A stretch of DNA of 33,462 nucleotides from Frateuria sp. Soil773 (GTDB taxonomy: Bacteria > Pseudomonadota > Gammaproteobacteria > Xanthomonadales > Rhodanobacteraceae), in contig NZ_LMSL01000039.1 of NCBI RefSeq assembly GCF_001428405.1, forward strand, positions 460,324 through 493,785. The letters run 5' to 3'. The position numbers and the translations under genes were made by a program. Below the pieces are notes generated by a model. The model saw only the letters and a list, made by a program, of their open reading frames with translations. It had not been told where the DNA came from and ran no database searches. Each line of letters starts with the position of its first letter. Position 1 is the stretch's first letter. This document shows, piece after piece, positions 15,936 through 25,292 of the stretch.

Positions 15936-17060
15936 TCAGGTAGCCGCGTAGCGCCGCCGGTAGCCGCTCGGCGTCTCACCCACCTGCCGCTTGAAGGCGG
16001 CGTTGAAGGTGGACTTGGACGTGAAGCCGCAGGCATAGGCCAGGTCGAGGATGGTGCGCGCCTCGGCAGGGTCGGCCAGCCGCGCGCGCACCGCCTCCAC
16101 CCGCAGGCGGTTGACGTAGTCCCAGAAGCTGCCGCCCAGGCGTCGGTTGATCACCGCCGAGACCAGGTATTCCGGATAGCCGCTGCGCCGGGCGACCTGG
16201 CCGATGGTCAGCGCCGGCTCCAGGTACAGCGGCGACCCGCCTTCCATCAACTGCGCCAGCCGCGCCTCGACCGCCGCGTAGCGCGATTCGTCCGCCACCG
16301 GCGCCGCGGCGCCGCCCGCGTCCTCCGGACCGGGCGCCGCCATGGGCGTCGGCGGTTCCGCCTGCACCGGCGGCTGGCCCAGGCTGAACCAGCCCACCAT
16401 GCACACCCACGCCGCCACCAGGCCGAACAGCAGCCCATAGTTGAACACCGGCAGGTAGACCAGCGCCTGCACGATGGCGAGGCACCAGATCGCTATCTGG
16501 AAACCGGCCATCGCATCGATCCAGCGCAGCGACAGGCGGTCGGCGTCGGAGCGGTGCTGGCGCAGCCGCCGGCGGTAGCCGTGCACCAGCGCCAGCGCAG
16601 CCACCACGTAGGACAGGCTGTAGAGGAACAGCGGCAGGTCGAACCAGGCGCCGACGCTGCGCTCGCCGGCGATCCAGCGCGCCGACAGCGCCTGCAGCCC
16701 CGTCTCGTCCATGGTCAGCACGTAGGCATTGAGCCCCAGCATCACGCAGAAGCCGGCCAGGTGCACCGCATCGCGCGGACGGAAGCCGCGCCCCTGGGTG
16801 AGCGCGCGCACGTACAGGAAGAACAGGCTGCCGTAGAGGAACGGGAACAGCGCGACGAAGCGGTAGGCGCGGAACCATTCCGGCGACAGCAGGTGCCAGT
16901 ACAGCGCCTTCACCGCCAGGTCCACGCCGGTCAGCGCCACCCACACGGCAAGCAGGCGGTTGGCCTCGCGGTTGGCCGGCCGGCGCCACAGCGCCAGGCC
17001 CAGCAACCCGGCCTGCACGGCGGCGGCGAAGTACACGAAGGTCCAGAGCGTGAAAAGCAT
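15936..17060 (-). CDS. Membrane-bound AraC-family regulator
   Basis: A 374-residue protein. Residues 1-235 hold about seven hydrophobic helices (first at 5-25; others near 35-55, 68-87, 97-116, 140-160, 190-210 and 212-232). After a Pro/Ala-rich linker, residues 275-374 form an AraC/XylS double helix-turn-helix domain ending in the family signature ILDLAYACGFTSKSTFNAAFKRQVGETPSGYRR. Membrane-tethered AraC proteins sense signals in the envelope and act on nearby genes. The adjacent serine hydrolase with its operator-like sites and the isocitrate dehydrogenase are candidates, without direct evidence. The ATG at 17060 has only a weak ribosome site. Confidence 0.92.
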   Translation of the reverse strand: MLFTLWTFVYFAAAVQAGLLGLALWRRPANREANRLLAVWVALTGVDLAVKALYWHLLSPEWFRAYRFVALFPFLYGSLFFLYVRALTQGRGFRPRDAVHLAGFCVMLGLNAYVLTMDETGLQALSARWIAGERSVGAWFDLPLFLYSLSYVVAALALVHGYRRRLRQHRSDADRLSLRWIDAMAGFQIAIWCLAIVQALVYLPVFNYGLLFGLVAAWVCMVGWFSLGQPPVQAEPPTPMAAPGPEDAGGAAAPVADESRYAAVEARLAQLMEGGSPLYLEPALTIGQVARRSGYPEYLVSAVINRRLGGSFWDYVNRLRVEAVRARLADPAEARTILDLAYACGFTSKSTFNAAFKRQVGETPSGYRRRYAAT

Positions 17061-17139
17061 CGGGTGGGAGATGGGCGACGGGTGGCCGGCTGGGTGGCGA
17101 TGCGCCCAATCCTAGCCGGCCGCCGGCGATCCCCAAAGC

Positions 17140-17168
17140 AAAAAGGCCGCGATCGAAGCCGCGGCCTT
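17140..17168 (-). terminator. Rho-independent terminator of the isocitrate dehydrogenase gene
   Basis: A perfect 9-bp stem AAGGCCGCG/CGCGGCCTT with an eight-base loop. On the minus strand it is followed by TTTTTGCTTT. It lies 22 bases after the icd stop and before the AraC gene. Confidence 0.85.
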
Positions 17169-17190
17169 CGTGGACGTCCGAAGAGGAAGC

Positions 17191-18204
17191 TCAGCCCTTG
17201 ACGCGCCGGGCGATCGCTTCGCCGAAGCTTTCCGTGCTGCCCTTGCCGCCCAGGTCCGGCGTCACGCTGTCGCGGTCGTTCGCCATGGTGTCGCGGATCG
17301 CGGCGCGCAGCCGGTTGCCCTTGTCCACCATGCCGAGGTGGTCGAGCATGTCGGCCGCGGCCAGCAGCAGCGCGCAGGGGTTGGCGATGCCCTTGCCGGC
17401 GATGTCCGGCGCCGAGCCGTGCACGGCCTCGAAGATCGCCGCGTGCTCGCCGATGTTGTCGCCCGGCGCCAGGCCGAGGCCGCCGACCAGGCCGGCGCAC
17501 AGGTCGGAGAGGATGTCGCCGAACAGGTTGGTGGTGACGATCACGTCGAACTGCTCGGGACGCATCACCAGCTGCATGCAGGTGTTGTCCACGATCATCT
17601 CGTTGAACTCGATCTGCGGGTATTCCTTGGCCACCTCGCGGGCGACGTTGAGGAACAGCCCGGAGCTGGTCTTCATGATGTTCGCCTTGTGCACCGCGGT
17701 GACCTTCTTGCGGCCCTTCTTCACCGCCATCTCGAAGGCGTAGCGCACGATGCGGGTGCTGCCCTTGCGGGTATTGCGGATCATCGAGGTCGCCGTCTCG
17801 CCGTCCTCGGAGAGGACCTGGCCCTCGGCCAGGTAGGCGCCCTCGGTGTTCTCGCGCACGGTGATGATGTCGATGTTCTCGAAGCGTGCCTTGGTGCCCG
17901 GGAAGCTGATCGCCGGGCGCACGTTGGCGTACAGGTCGAAGTGGCGGCGCAGGGTCACGTTGATCGAGGTGAAGCCGCCTCCGATCGGCGTGGTGAGCGG
18001 GCCCTTCAGCGCCACCTTGTGCTCGGCGATCTTGTCCAGGGTGGCCTTGGGCAGCAGGTCGCCGTGCCTGTCCAGCGCGACCATGCCGGCATCGACGAAG
18101 TCGTAGGCCAGGCCGCAGTCCAGCGCATCGAGCACGCGCAGCGTGGCGGTCATGATCTCCGGGCCGATGCCGTCGCCCGGGATCACCGCGATGGTCTTGC
18201 TCAT
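17191..18204 (-). CDS. NAD-dependent isocitrate dehydrogenase
   Basis: A 337-residue enzyme that oxidatively decarboxylates isocitrate to 2-oxoglutarate in the TCA cycle. Signatures are IPGDGIGPEIM at the N-terminus, the substrate loop TSINVTLRRHFDLYANVRP, VRENTEGAYL, the Tyr/Lys region VTAVHKANIMKTSSG, NLFGDILSDLCAGLVGGLGLAPG, and the nucleotide-binding EAVHGSAPDIAGKGIANP. The length is that of the short NAD-type (eukaryote IDH3-like) enzymes also found in Xanthomonas. It is clearly shorter than E. coli Icd (416). The ATG at 18204 with AAGGAG upstream was chosen over an open frame that continues 50 codons further. Isopropylmalate dehydrogenase is a related alternative, but the TSINVT loop and lack of neighbouring leu genes favour isocitrate. 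Confidence 0.9.
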   Translation of the reverse strand: MSKTIAVIPGDGIGPEIMTATLRVLDALDCGLAYDFVDAGMVALDRHGDLLPKATLDKIAEHKVALKGPLTTPIGGGFTSINVTLRRHFDLYANVRPAISFPGTKARFENIDIITVRENTEGAYLAEGQVLSEDGETATSMIRNTRKGSTRIVRYAFEMAVKKGRKKVTAVHKANIMKTSSGLFLNVAREVAKEYPQIEFNEMIVDNTCMQLVMRPEQFDVIVTTNLFGDILSDLCAGLVGGLGLAPGDNIGEHAAIFEAVHGSAPDIAGKGIANPCALLLAAADMLDHLGMVDKGNRLRAAIRDTMANDRDSVTPDLGGKGSTESFGEAIARRVKG

Positions 18205-18397
18205 GGGGAAAACTCCTTGGGAAGGGAATCGGGCGGGCCGCGCCGCGGGGGATCGCGCGCTGGCCGCAGGCCGTCGATTATCGCCGAGGCGGCTGCGGGC
18301 GAACAGTGAAGGCCTCCGCCAAGGCGTTGAAAATACTCGCACGCAGCGTTGCAAAACCTCGCATGCCCGGCGCCGCGGAAGGCGCCCGCGGTTCAGC

Positions 18398-18808
18398 TCA
18401 GGCGTGGTCGGCGCAGCCTTCGGCGCCGGCGTCGCCCGCTTCCAGCCGGTCGAGGAAATCCACCGCCCGGCGCAGGTGCGGGATCACGATGGAGCCGCCC
18501 ACCACCAGGCCCACGCTGAACGTCTCGAAGAATTCCTCGCGGTTCACGCCCGCCTCCTTGCACTGCGCCACGTGGTAGCTGATGCAGTCGTCGCAGCGCA
18601 GCACCATCGAGGCGACCAGGCCGAGCAGTTCCTTGGTCTTCACGTCCAGCGCGCCGGGCTTGTAGGTCTGCGTGTCCAGCGCGAAGAAGCGCCGCACCAC
18701 CTGGTTGTCCTCGGCCAGGATGCGCTCGTTCATGCGCTGGCGGAACGCGGTGAACTCGGCGACGCGGTCGCCGCCCTTGCCGGCGCCGTCCCGGTCGGCA
18801 CCGCTCAT
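18398..18808 (-). CDS. AhpD-like carboxymuconolactone decarboxylase family protein
   Basis: A 136-residue CMD/AhpD-family protein with the redox motif CDDCISYHV (Cys72, Cys75, His79). The AhpD-core proteins use this cysteine pair for peroxide or thiol redox chemistry. Its ATG overlaps the stop of the glutaredoxin gene by four bases (ATGA), so the two are translationally coupled and probably work together in thiol redox balance. The substrate is unknown. This is the second AhpD-type protein in the window and is not closely similar to that at 13115-13576. Confidence 0.85.
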   Translation of the reverse strand: MSGADRDGAGKGGDRVAEFTAFRQRMNERILAEDNQVVRRFFALDTQTYKPGALDVKTKELLGLVASMVLRCDDCISYHVAQCKEAGVNREEFFETFSVGLVVGGSIVIPHLRRAVDFLDRLEAGDAGAEGCADHA

Positions 18809-19068
18809 GCCGCTTCCCCCAGCAACTGCGCCAGCTTGCCGCTGCGCTCGGCCGCGACCAGGTCGTCGAAGCCGCCCACGTGCTGGTCGTTGATGAAGAT
18901 CTGCGGCACGGTGCGGCGGCCGCCGCTGCGCTCCAGCATCGTGCCGAGCTGGCCCGGATCGGTATCGATGCGCACCTCGCTCCACTCCAGCCCCTTGGAC
19001 TTGAGCAGGTTCTTGGCCGCCACGCAGTACGGGCATACCGCGGTGGAATAGATCTCGATCTTGGGCAT
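18805..19068 (-). CDS. grxC: Glutaredoxin 3
   Basis: An 87-residue cytoplasmic dithiol glutaredoxin that reduces disulfides and mixed disulfides with glutathione. The active site is CPYC at 12-15 (STAVCPYCVAAK). The cis-proline motif TVPQIFIN and the glutathione-binding GGFDDL follow in the usual order. The frame is open 21 codons further up, but the ATG at 19068 has GGAGAGG just upstream and gives the normal GrxC N-terminus. First gene of a two-gene unit with the AhpD-like protein. Confidence 0.94.
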   Translation of the reverse strand: MPKIEIYSTAVCPYCVAAKNLLKSKGLEWSEVRIDTDPGQLGTMLERSGGRRTVPQIFINDQHVGGFDDLVAAERSGKLAQLLGEAA

Positions 19069-19189
19069 CGCGCCTCTCCAGTCTTGCAGAAACCAGGCCT
19101 CCCAAATGGGGCCGCCGGGACGCCGGCTCAAGCGGCCGGCACGGAACCGACCGCGCAGGCCGCGGTCCGAATGCTATTGTCGCTCACCT

Positions 19190-20890
19190 ATGCCCATGGC
19201 ACGACCCGCTATCCGCCTGCTGACCCTGCTGACCGCCGCCGGCCTGGCCTTCGGCGCCGGCGCCCAGGAAGATATCCGGCTGCCCGACCTGGGCAGCTCG
19301 GCCAACGCCCTGCTGTCGCCGCAGGACGCGCAGAACTACGGCGCGGCGATGCTGCGCGAGATGCGCTCGATGGACATGGTGGTCGACGACGCCCTGCTCG
19401 ACGACTACTTCAACGACCTCGGCTACCGCCTGGTGGCCGGCAGCGACAAGCCGAAGGAGCATTTCTCCTTCTTCGTGGTGAAAGACCCGGAAATCAACGC
19501 GTTCGCCGCGCCCGGCGGCTACATCGCGGTCAATTCCGGCCTGATCGCGATCACCCGCAGCGAAAGCGAGCTGGCCGGCGTGATGGCGCATGAGATCGGC
19601 CACATCACGCAGAACCACCTGCAGCGCGCGTTCGAGGCCTCCAAGAAGGACGCGCCGCTGATGGCGCTGATCCTGCTCGGCGCCATCGCCGCGGGCGCCG
19701 GCGGCAACAGCGGCGACGCCGGCATGGCGGTGCTCGCCGGCGGCCAGGGGCTGATCGCGCAGCGGTCGATCAACTTCACCCGCAAGGACGAGGTCGAGGC
19801 CGACCGCGTCGGCATCCAGACCCTGGCCAACGCCGGCTTCGACCCGCGCGCCATGGCGTCGTTCTTCGAGCGCATGCAGGACACCCTGCGCGCCGGCTCC
19901 GGCGGCAGCAGCGACGTGCCCGAGCTGCTGCAGACCCATCCGGTGACGCTGGCGCGCATCAGCGACGCCAAGTCGCGCGCCAACGCCCTGCTGGAACAGC
20001 AGAAGCTGCGCCCGACCGCTTCCACGCTCACCCGCAGCCAGTGGGAAAAGGCCACCGCGCCGATCCCCTACGTGAAGGATCCTTCCGCACTGGCGCCGCC
20101 GCCGCACCGGCCCGGCTCGGTCGACACCTACGCGCTGATGCGCGAACGCGCCCGGGTGCTGGCCGGCGACGCGTCGCAACTGGCGCTCTACTACGGCTCC
20201 AACCTCGCCAAGCGGCAGGACTTCGACACCGTCGCCAACCGCTACGGCTACGCGCTGGCGCTCATGCGCAGCGGCCGCGGCAGCGACGCCGTGAACCAAC
20301 TGCAGCCGCTGCTGCAGGCCCATCCCGGCAACCAGGTGCTGCAACTGGCGATGGCCGACGCGAAGCTGCAGGCCGGACGGCGCGCCGAGGCGCTGGCGCT
20401 GTACGGCGATCTCAACGCCCGCTCGCCGCGCAACCGGGCCATCGCGCTCGCCTATGCCAAGGCGCTGATCGCCGACGACGGCAAGAGCCAGGCCAGCACC
20501 GCCGCCGGCCTGCTGCGCCCGATGCTGGACAACGCCGACGAGCCGGACATCTACCGCACCTATGCGCGCGCCAGCGACAAGGCCGGCGACCCGGTGCGCG
20601 CGGGCGAGGCGTTCGCCGACGCCAGCTACCTGTCCGGCCGCCCGTTCGACGCGATGGAACAGCTCAAGCGCCTGCTCAAGCGCGACGACCTGGACTACTA
20701 CGCACGGGCGCGCATCCAGGCGCGCATCGCCGACCTCACCCCGCTGGTGATGGAACTGCGCAAGCGCAAGGTGCAGACCGAGGACAACCCCGACGGCCGC
20801 AGCCAGCCGTTGCGCAACGGCCAATTGCGCAACGGCAAGGACGCATGCGTCCAGCGGCTGTGCTTCGGCGTGGACGGCGGTCCGGGCTGA
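19190..20890 (+). CDS. bepA: M48 metalloprotease with TPR domain (BepA-like)
   Basis: A 566-residue periplasmic protease. A signal peptide (about 1-25, ending AGAQ) is followed by an M48 zinc protease domain with HEIGH at 134-138 (AGVMAHEIGHITQNH) and the third ligand Glu in EVEADR near residue 203. A long TPR-type helical region then runs from about 310 to the end (LMRSGRGSDAVNQLQPLLQAHPGNQVL). This is the layout of BepA (YfgC), which helps LptD and other barrels assemble and degrades stalled ones. ATG 19190 and ATG 19196 are both possible starts. Divergent from grxC. Confidence 0.88.
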   Translation: MPMARPAIRLLTLLTAAGLAFGAGAQEDIRLPDLGSSANALLSPQDAQNYGAAMLREMRSMDMVVDDALLDDYFNDLGYRLVAGSDKPKEHFSFFVVKDPEINAFAAPGGYIAVNSGLIAITRSESELAGVMAHEIGHITQNHLQRAFEASKKDAPLMALILLGAIAAGAGGNSGDAGMAVLAGGQGLIAQRSINFTRKDEVEADRVGIQTLANAGFDPRAMASFFERMQDTLRAGSGGSSDVPELLQTHPVTLARISDAKSRANALLEQQKLRPTASTLTRSQWEKATAPIPYVKDPSALAPPPHRPGSVDTYALMRERARVLAGDASQLALYYGSNLAKRQDFDTVANRYGYALALMRSGRGSDAVNQLQPLLQAHPGNQVLQLAMADAKLQAGRRAEALALYGDLNARSPRNRAIALAYAKALIADDGKSQASTAAGLLRPMLDNADEPDIYRTYARASDKAGDPVRAGEAFADASYLSGRPFDAMEQLKRLLKRDDLDYYARARIQARIADLTPLVMELRKRKVQTEDNPDGRSQPLRNGQLRNGKDACVQRLCFGVDGGPG

Positions 20891-20937
20891 CGCTACGGAG
20901 CACGCGCCCGCCGGCATGTGACGGCGACCGCGCGCCA

Positions 20938-20975
20938 TGTCATCGCCGCGTAACATAAGACCGCTGCAATATAAG
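20938..20975 (+). promoter_or_regulatory. Possible phoB promoter with Pho-box-like half sites
   Basis: TGTCAT (20938-20943) and TAACATAA (20951-20958) stand upstream of an AATATAAG -10-like sequence (20968-20975) with an 11-base gap. E. coli Pho boxes are CTGTCATA-type repeats in place of the -35 element. The repeats here match only loosely and are not exactly 11 bases apart. Confidence 0.25.
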
Positions 20976-21005
20976 CGTCACAGGCCACCTGAGCGGGACC
21001 TACGC

Positions 21006-21695
21006 GTGCACAAACGCATCTTGATCGTCGAAGACGAAGCTTCGATCCGCGACATGGTCGCCTTCGCCCTGCGCAAGGCCGGCATGGACGCAGCCCAGGC
21101 CGCCGACGCGCGCGCCGCGCAACTGGCCATCGCCGAGCAGGTGCCCGACCTGATCCTGCTCGACTGGATGCTGCCGGGCATGAGCGGGCTGGAACTGGCC
21201 CGGCGCCTGCGCAAGGAGGAACTGAGCCGGGAGATCCCGATCATCATGCTCACCGCGCGCGGCGAGGAGATGGACCGGGTCAACGGCCTGGAGGCGGGCG
21301 TGGACGACTACGTCATCAAGCCGTTCTCCACCCGCGAGCTGATCGCCCGCATCAAGGCGGTGCTGCGGCGCAGCCAGGGCGACGACGGCTCGGGCATGGT
21401 CGAGCTCGGCGGCCTGCGCATCGACGGCCCGGCGCACCGCGTGTTCGCCGGCGACGACGCGGTGGCGATCGGCCCCACCGAATACCGCCTGCTCTACTTC
21501 TTCATGACCCATCCCGAGCGCGTCTACTCGCGCGCGCAACTGCTCGACCACGTCTGGGGCGGCAGCGTCTACGTGGAGGAGCGCACCGTGGACGTGCACA
21601 TCCGCCGCCTGCGCAAGACGCTCGAACCCTGGAAGCTCGACGAGATGGTGCAGACCGTGCGCGGCTCCGGCTACCGCTTCTCCGCCAGCGTCTGA
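21006..21695 (+). CDS. phoB: Phosphate regulon response regulator PhoB
   Basis: A 229-residue OmpR-type regulator. In the receiver domain (1-120), acidic Glu9/Asp10, phospho-acceptor Asp53 ([11 protein letters not shown]), Thr83 and Lys105 (VIKPFS) are all in place. The C-terminal winged helix (about 130-229) includes [21 protein letters not shown] and the terminal [14 protein letters not shown] ... TVRGSGYRF. Phosphorylated by PhoR, it turns on genes for phosphate uptake. GTG at 21006 gives the usual N-terminus ([10 protein letters not shown]); an in-frame ATG at 20937 would add 23 unrelated residues. It heads the block phoB-phoR-ppk1-ppx. Confidence 0.94.
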   Translation: MHKRILIVEDEASIRDMVAFALRKAGMDAAQAADARAAQLAIAEQVPDLILLDWMLPGMSGLELARRLRKEELSREIPIIMLTARGEEMDRVNGLEAGVDDYVIKPFSTRELIARIKAVLRRSQGDDGSGMVELGGLRIDGPAHRVFAGDDAVAIGPTEYRLLYFFMTHPERVYSRAQLLDHVWGGSVYVEERTVDVHIRRLRKTLEPWKLDEMVQTVRGSGYRFSASV

Positions 21696-21773
21696 GGCGA
21701 TGGACGCGGTCCGCTTGCGGCTCGCGGGGCTTTTGCCGATGCTTGAAGGCCGCAAACCCGCCGACGGCGACCC

Positions 21774-23045
21774 GTGCTGACCACGCCTCCCGCGTCCACC
21801 TGGAAACTGCCGGCCGCCCTGGCCGCCGGACTCGCCGGCGGCGCCCTGCTCGGCTGGCTGGCCGGCGGCCATGCGACGGCCGGCCTCGCCATCGCCGCCG
21901 TCGCGGAAATCGTCTTGCTGCTGACCCGAATCGGTCATGGAGCGCGGCCCATGATGCGCTCTCCGCCTGAAATCAGCCCTTTGCAGCATGACCGTTTCAT
22001 GACGCGCTCCCGCCGCCTCGCCTCCAGTCTGCGCGACCTGCGCAGCGCCGCCGGCAACCTGCCGGACGCCGTCGTCCTGCTCGACCAGGACCAGCACGTG
22101 CGCTGGTTCAACCATGCCGCCGAGGAACTGCTCGGCCTGCGCCGCCCGCAGGACCGCGGCGCGCACCTGCACGAGCGCCTGGGCGCCTCGGAGCTGTCCG
22201 ACTGGCTGCAGGAAGGCGCGCACGAGCCGCTGGTCGACGTCGCCGCGCCGGGCCGTCCGAACAGCCACCTCAGCGTCACCCTGCTGCCGTTCGGCCGCCG
22301 CCAGCGCCTGCTGCTGGCGCGCGACATCAGCCACCTGACCCGGCTGGAGCAGATCCGCCGCGACTTCGTGGCGAACGTGTCGCACGAGCTGCGCACGCCG
22401 CTGACGGTGATCCACGGCTACCTCGAACTGCTCGACCCGGAGGACGTGCCGGACCTGGCCCCGGTGCTCGGCGAGATGCGCGCGCAGTCCAAGCGCATGG
22501 GCCAGATCGTCGAGGACCTGCTCACCCTGTCGCGGCTGGAAACGCAGGACCGCCTGGCCGAGGAACGCGTGCAGATGGCCCCGCTGCTGGCGACCATCCG
22601 CAAGGAGGCCGAGGCGCTGAGCCAGGGCCGCCACCGCATCGCCGTCGAATCCACCGCCGAGGCCGACCTGCTCGGCTCGCCCAAGGACCTGCACAGCGCG
22701 CTGTCCAACCTGGTCAGCAACGCCGTGCGCTACACGCCGAGCGGCGGCAGCATCGCGATCCGCTGGAAGCGCGAGGCCGACGGCGCGGCGTACTCGGTCA
22801 GCGACACCGGCTTCGGCATCCCGGCCAGCCACCTGGCGCGGCTGACCGAGCGCTTCTACCGGGTGTCGTCCAGCCGTTCGCGCGACAGCGGCGGCACCGG
22901 GCTGGGCCTGTCGATCGTCAAGCACGTGCTGAACCTGCACCAGGCGCGGCTGACCATCGAGAGCGTGCCCGGCCAGGGCTCCACCTTCACCTGCCACTTC
23001 GGCGCCGAGCGCCTGCTCGCGCCCGGCGGCAACGACGACGCCTGA
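21774..23045 (+). CDS. phoR: Phosphate regulon sensor kinase PhoR
   Basis: A 423-residue membrane histidine kinase. Two short hydrophobic helices (about 12-50) come first, then a PAS domain (about 95-190, PDAVVLLDQDQHVRWFN). A HisKA domain with His204 in NVSHELRTPLTVIHGY follows, and an ATPase domain with the N box (LVSNAVRYTP) and G boxes (DTGFGIP, GGTGLGLSIV). This is the PhoR layout without a large periplasmic sensor, so the phosphate signal must come through the Pst/PhoU system, which is not in the window. The start is GTG 21774; the next in-frame ATG would remove both membrane helices. It is 78 bases after phoB. Confidence 0.93.
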   Translation: MLTTPPASTWKLPAALAAGLAGGALLGWLAGGHATAGLAIAAVAEIVLLLTRIGHGARPMMRSPPEISPLQHDRFMTRSRRLASSLRDLRSAAGNLPDAVVLLDQDQHVRWFNHAAEELLGLRRPQDRGAHLHERLGASELSDWLQEGAHEPLVDVAAPGRPNSHLSVTLLPFGRRQRLLLARDISHLTRLEQIRRDFVANVSHELRTPLTVIHGYLELLDPEDVPDLAPVLGEMRAQSKRMGQIVEDLLTLSRLETQDRLAEERVQMAPLLATIRKEAEALSQGRHRIAVESTAEADLLGSPKDLHSALSNLVSNAVRYTPSGGSIAIRWKREADGAAYSVSDTGFGIPASHLARLTERFYRVSSSRSRDSGGTGLGLSIVKHVLNLHQARLTIESVPGQGSTFTCHFGAERLLAPGGNDDA

Positions 23046-23098
23046 ACGCTCGCGGCGTTGCCGCATGTGCGGCGCCGCCACATCGGCCAGAATGGGAC

Positions 23099-25210
23099 AT
23101 GGCCCGCAAACCCCTCTCAAGCCCCGCCGTGCCCGCTCCACCCGCCGTCGCCGACCTGGCCGCGCCCGAGCTGTTCTTCAGCCGCGAGCTGGCCGCGCTG
23201 GAGTTCAATTTCCGCGTGCTGGCGATGGCCCGCGACGCTGCCGTGCCCCTGTTGGAACGCCTGCGCTACCTGAGCATCGTCGCCAACAACCTGGACGAGT
23301 TCTTCGAGGTGCGCGTGGCGATGCTCAAGCACCACCACGCCTACGGCTCGGCCGCCCCGGGGCCCGACGGGCTCGCCTCCGGCGAGCTGCTCAGCCGCAT
23401 CCGCCAGCGCGTGCTCGACCTGGTCACCGAGCAGTACGCCACCTGGCAGGACGAACTGGGCCCGCAACTGGAGGCCGAGGGCATCCGCTTCCTCACCCGC
23501 GACCGCTGGGAACCGCGCCAGCGGCGCTGGCTGCAGGGCTACTTCGAGCAGGAAGTGCTGCCGGTGCTGTCGCCGCTGGGGCTGGACCCGGCCCATCCGT
23601 TCCCGCGCATCCTCAACAAGACGCTGAACATCGCGGTGGTGCTGAAGGGCCGCGACGCGTTCGGCCACGAGGGCCACATGGCGCTGGTGCGCGCGCCGCG
23701 CTCGCTGCCGCGGATCATCCGGCTGCCCGCCGAGGTGGCCGGCGGCGGCAACGACTTCGTGTTCCTCGCCGAGCTGCTGCAGGCATTCGTCGACCTGATG
23801 TTCCCGGGCTTCAAGGTGGTCGGCTCGTACCAGTTCCGGGTCACCCGCAACAGCGAGCTGATCGTCGAGGAAGCCGAGGTGGAAAACCTTGCCCGCGCGC
23901 TCAGCGAGGAACTGGTCGGCCGCGGCTACGCGCGCCCGGTGCGGCTGGAGATCGCCAACGACTGCCCGCGCGCGATCACCCAGATGCTGGTCGGCAACTT
24001 CGAGCTGGACGCGGCCGACGTCTACCGCTGCGACGGCCCGGTCAACATCATCCGCGCCGGGCTGGTCTACGACTGGCTGGACCGTCCCGACCTGAAGTTC
24101 CCGCGCTTCAACCCGCGCATCCCGGCCGAGGTCGAGCCGGGCAAGTGCATGTTCGACGTGATCGGCCAGCGCGACGTGCTGCTGCACCACCCGTACGAGA
24201 GCTTCGCCGCGGTGGTGGACCTGCTGCGCCAGGCCACCGCCGACCCGAACGTGCTGGCGATCAAGCAGACCCTGTACCGCGCCGGCGAGGACACCCCGCT
24301 GGTCGACCTGCTGGTGGAAGCCGCGCGCAACGGCAAGGACGTCACCGTGGTGATCGAGCTGCGCGCGCGCTTCGACGAGGAGGCCAACATCCGCCTCGCC
24401 ACGCGCCTGCAGGAGGCCGGCGTGCAGGTGGTGTACGGCGTGGTCGGCTACAAGACCCACGCCAAGATGATGCTGATCGTGCGCCGCGAGGGCGACGCGC
24501 TGCGCCGCTATGTGCACCTGTCCACCGGCAACTACCACCAGGCCAACAGCCGCATGTATACCGACATCGGATTGATGACGGCGAACGCGGAGATCGGCGA
24601 GGACCTGCACAAGGTGTTCCAGCAGTTGTCCGGCCTGGGCCCGATGATCAGCCTGAAGCGCCTGCTGCATTCGCCGTTCACGCTGTACAAGAGCGTGGTC
24701 GAGAAGATCGAGCGCGAGACCGCGCACGCGCGGGCCGGCCGCCCGGCGCGGATCGTCGCCAAGCTCAACGCGCTGAACGAGGCGCACGTGATCGAGGCGC
24801 TGTACCGGGCCTCGCAGGCCGGCGTGGAAGTGGACCTGATCGTGCGCGGCGCCTGCACGCTGCGGCCGGGCCTGCCCGGCGTCTCCGAGCGCATCCGGGT
24901 GCGCTCGATCGTCGGCCGCTTCCTCGAGCACGCCCGCGTCTACTGGTTCGCCAACGACGGCCAGCCGGAGCTGTACTGCGCCAGCGCCGACTGGATGGAA
25001 CGCAACCTGATGCGGCGCATCGAGGTGGCCTTTCCCATCCTCGACCCGCCGCTGGCCGCGCGGGTGTTCGAGGAGACCCTCGCCAACGGGCTCGCCGACA
25101 ACACCCAGGCCTGGCTGCTCGGCAGCGACGGCCGCTACACGCGCGCCACGCCCGGCGGCCACCCGCCGCACAGCGCGCAGCAGACGCTGCTGAACCGGAT
25201 CTGCGGTTGA
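23099..25210 (+). CDS. ppk1: Polyphosphate kinase 1
   Basis: A 703-residue enzyme that reversibly makes polyphosphate from ATP. The N-terminal domain begins LFFSRELAALEFNFRVL and has LSIVANNLDEFFEVRV. The catalytic PLD-like halves show IKQTLYRAGEDTPLV, the autophosphorylated His454 in KTHAKMMLIVRR, STGNYHQANSRMYTDIGL, and in the second half VDLIVRGACTLRPG and ADWMERNLMRRIEVAFPI. Length is normal for Ppk1. The ATG at 23099 has only a GGGA upstream. It stands 53 bases after phoR and 82 bases before ppx, so synthesis, breakdown and phosphate sensing are in one block. Confidence 0.97.
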   Translation: MARKPLSSPAVPAPPAVADLAAPELFFSRELAALEFNFRVLAMARDAAVPLLERLRYLSIVANNLDEFFEVRVAMLKHHHAYGSAAPGPDGLASGELLSRIRQRVLDLVTEQYATWQDELGPQLEAEGIRFLTRDRWEPRQRRWLQGYFEQEVLPVLSPLGLDPAHPFPRILNKTLNIAVVLKGRDAFGHEGHMALVRAPRSLPRIIRLPAEVAGGGNDFVFLAELLQAFVDLMFPGFKVVGSYQFRVTRNSELIVEEAEVENLARALSEELVGRGYARPVRLEIANDCPRAITQMLVGNFELDAADVYRCDGPVNIIRAGLVYDWLDRPDLKFPRFNPRIPAEVEPGKCMFDVIGQRDVLLHHPYESFAAVVDLLRQATADPNVLAIKQTLYRAGEDTPLVDLLVEAARNGKDVTVVIELRARFDEEANIRLATRLQEAGVQVVYGVVGYKTHAKMMLIVRREGDALRRYVHLSTGNYHQANSRMYTDIGLMTANAEIGEDLHKVFQQLSGLGPMISLKRLLHSPFTLYKSVVEKIERETAHARAGRPARIVAKLNALNEAHVIEALYRASQAGVEVDLIVRGACTLRPGLPGVSERIRVRSIVGRFLEHARVYWFANDGQPELYCASADWMERNLMRRIEVAFPILDPPLAARVFEETLANGLADNTQAWLLGSDGRYTRATPGGHPPHSAQQTLLNRICG

Positions 25211-25292
25211 ACGCACCGGCGACCGCCGCCGTGCGTCGCACGGGCCGATGCCGCATGCGAAAATCCGCGCCTCGACCACCAAGGAACCATGC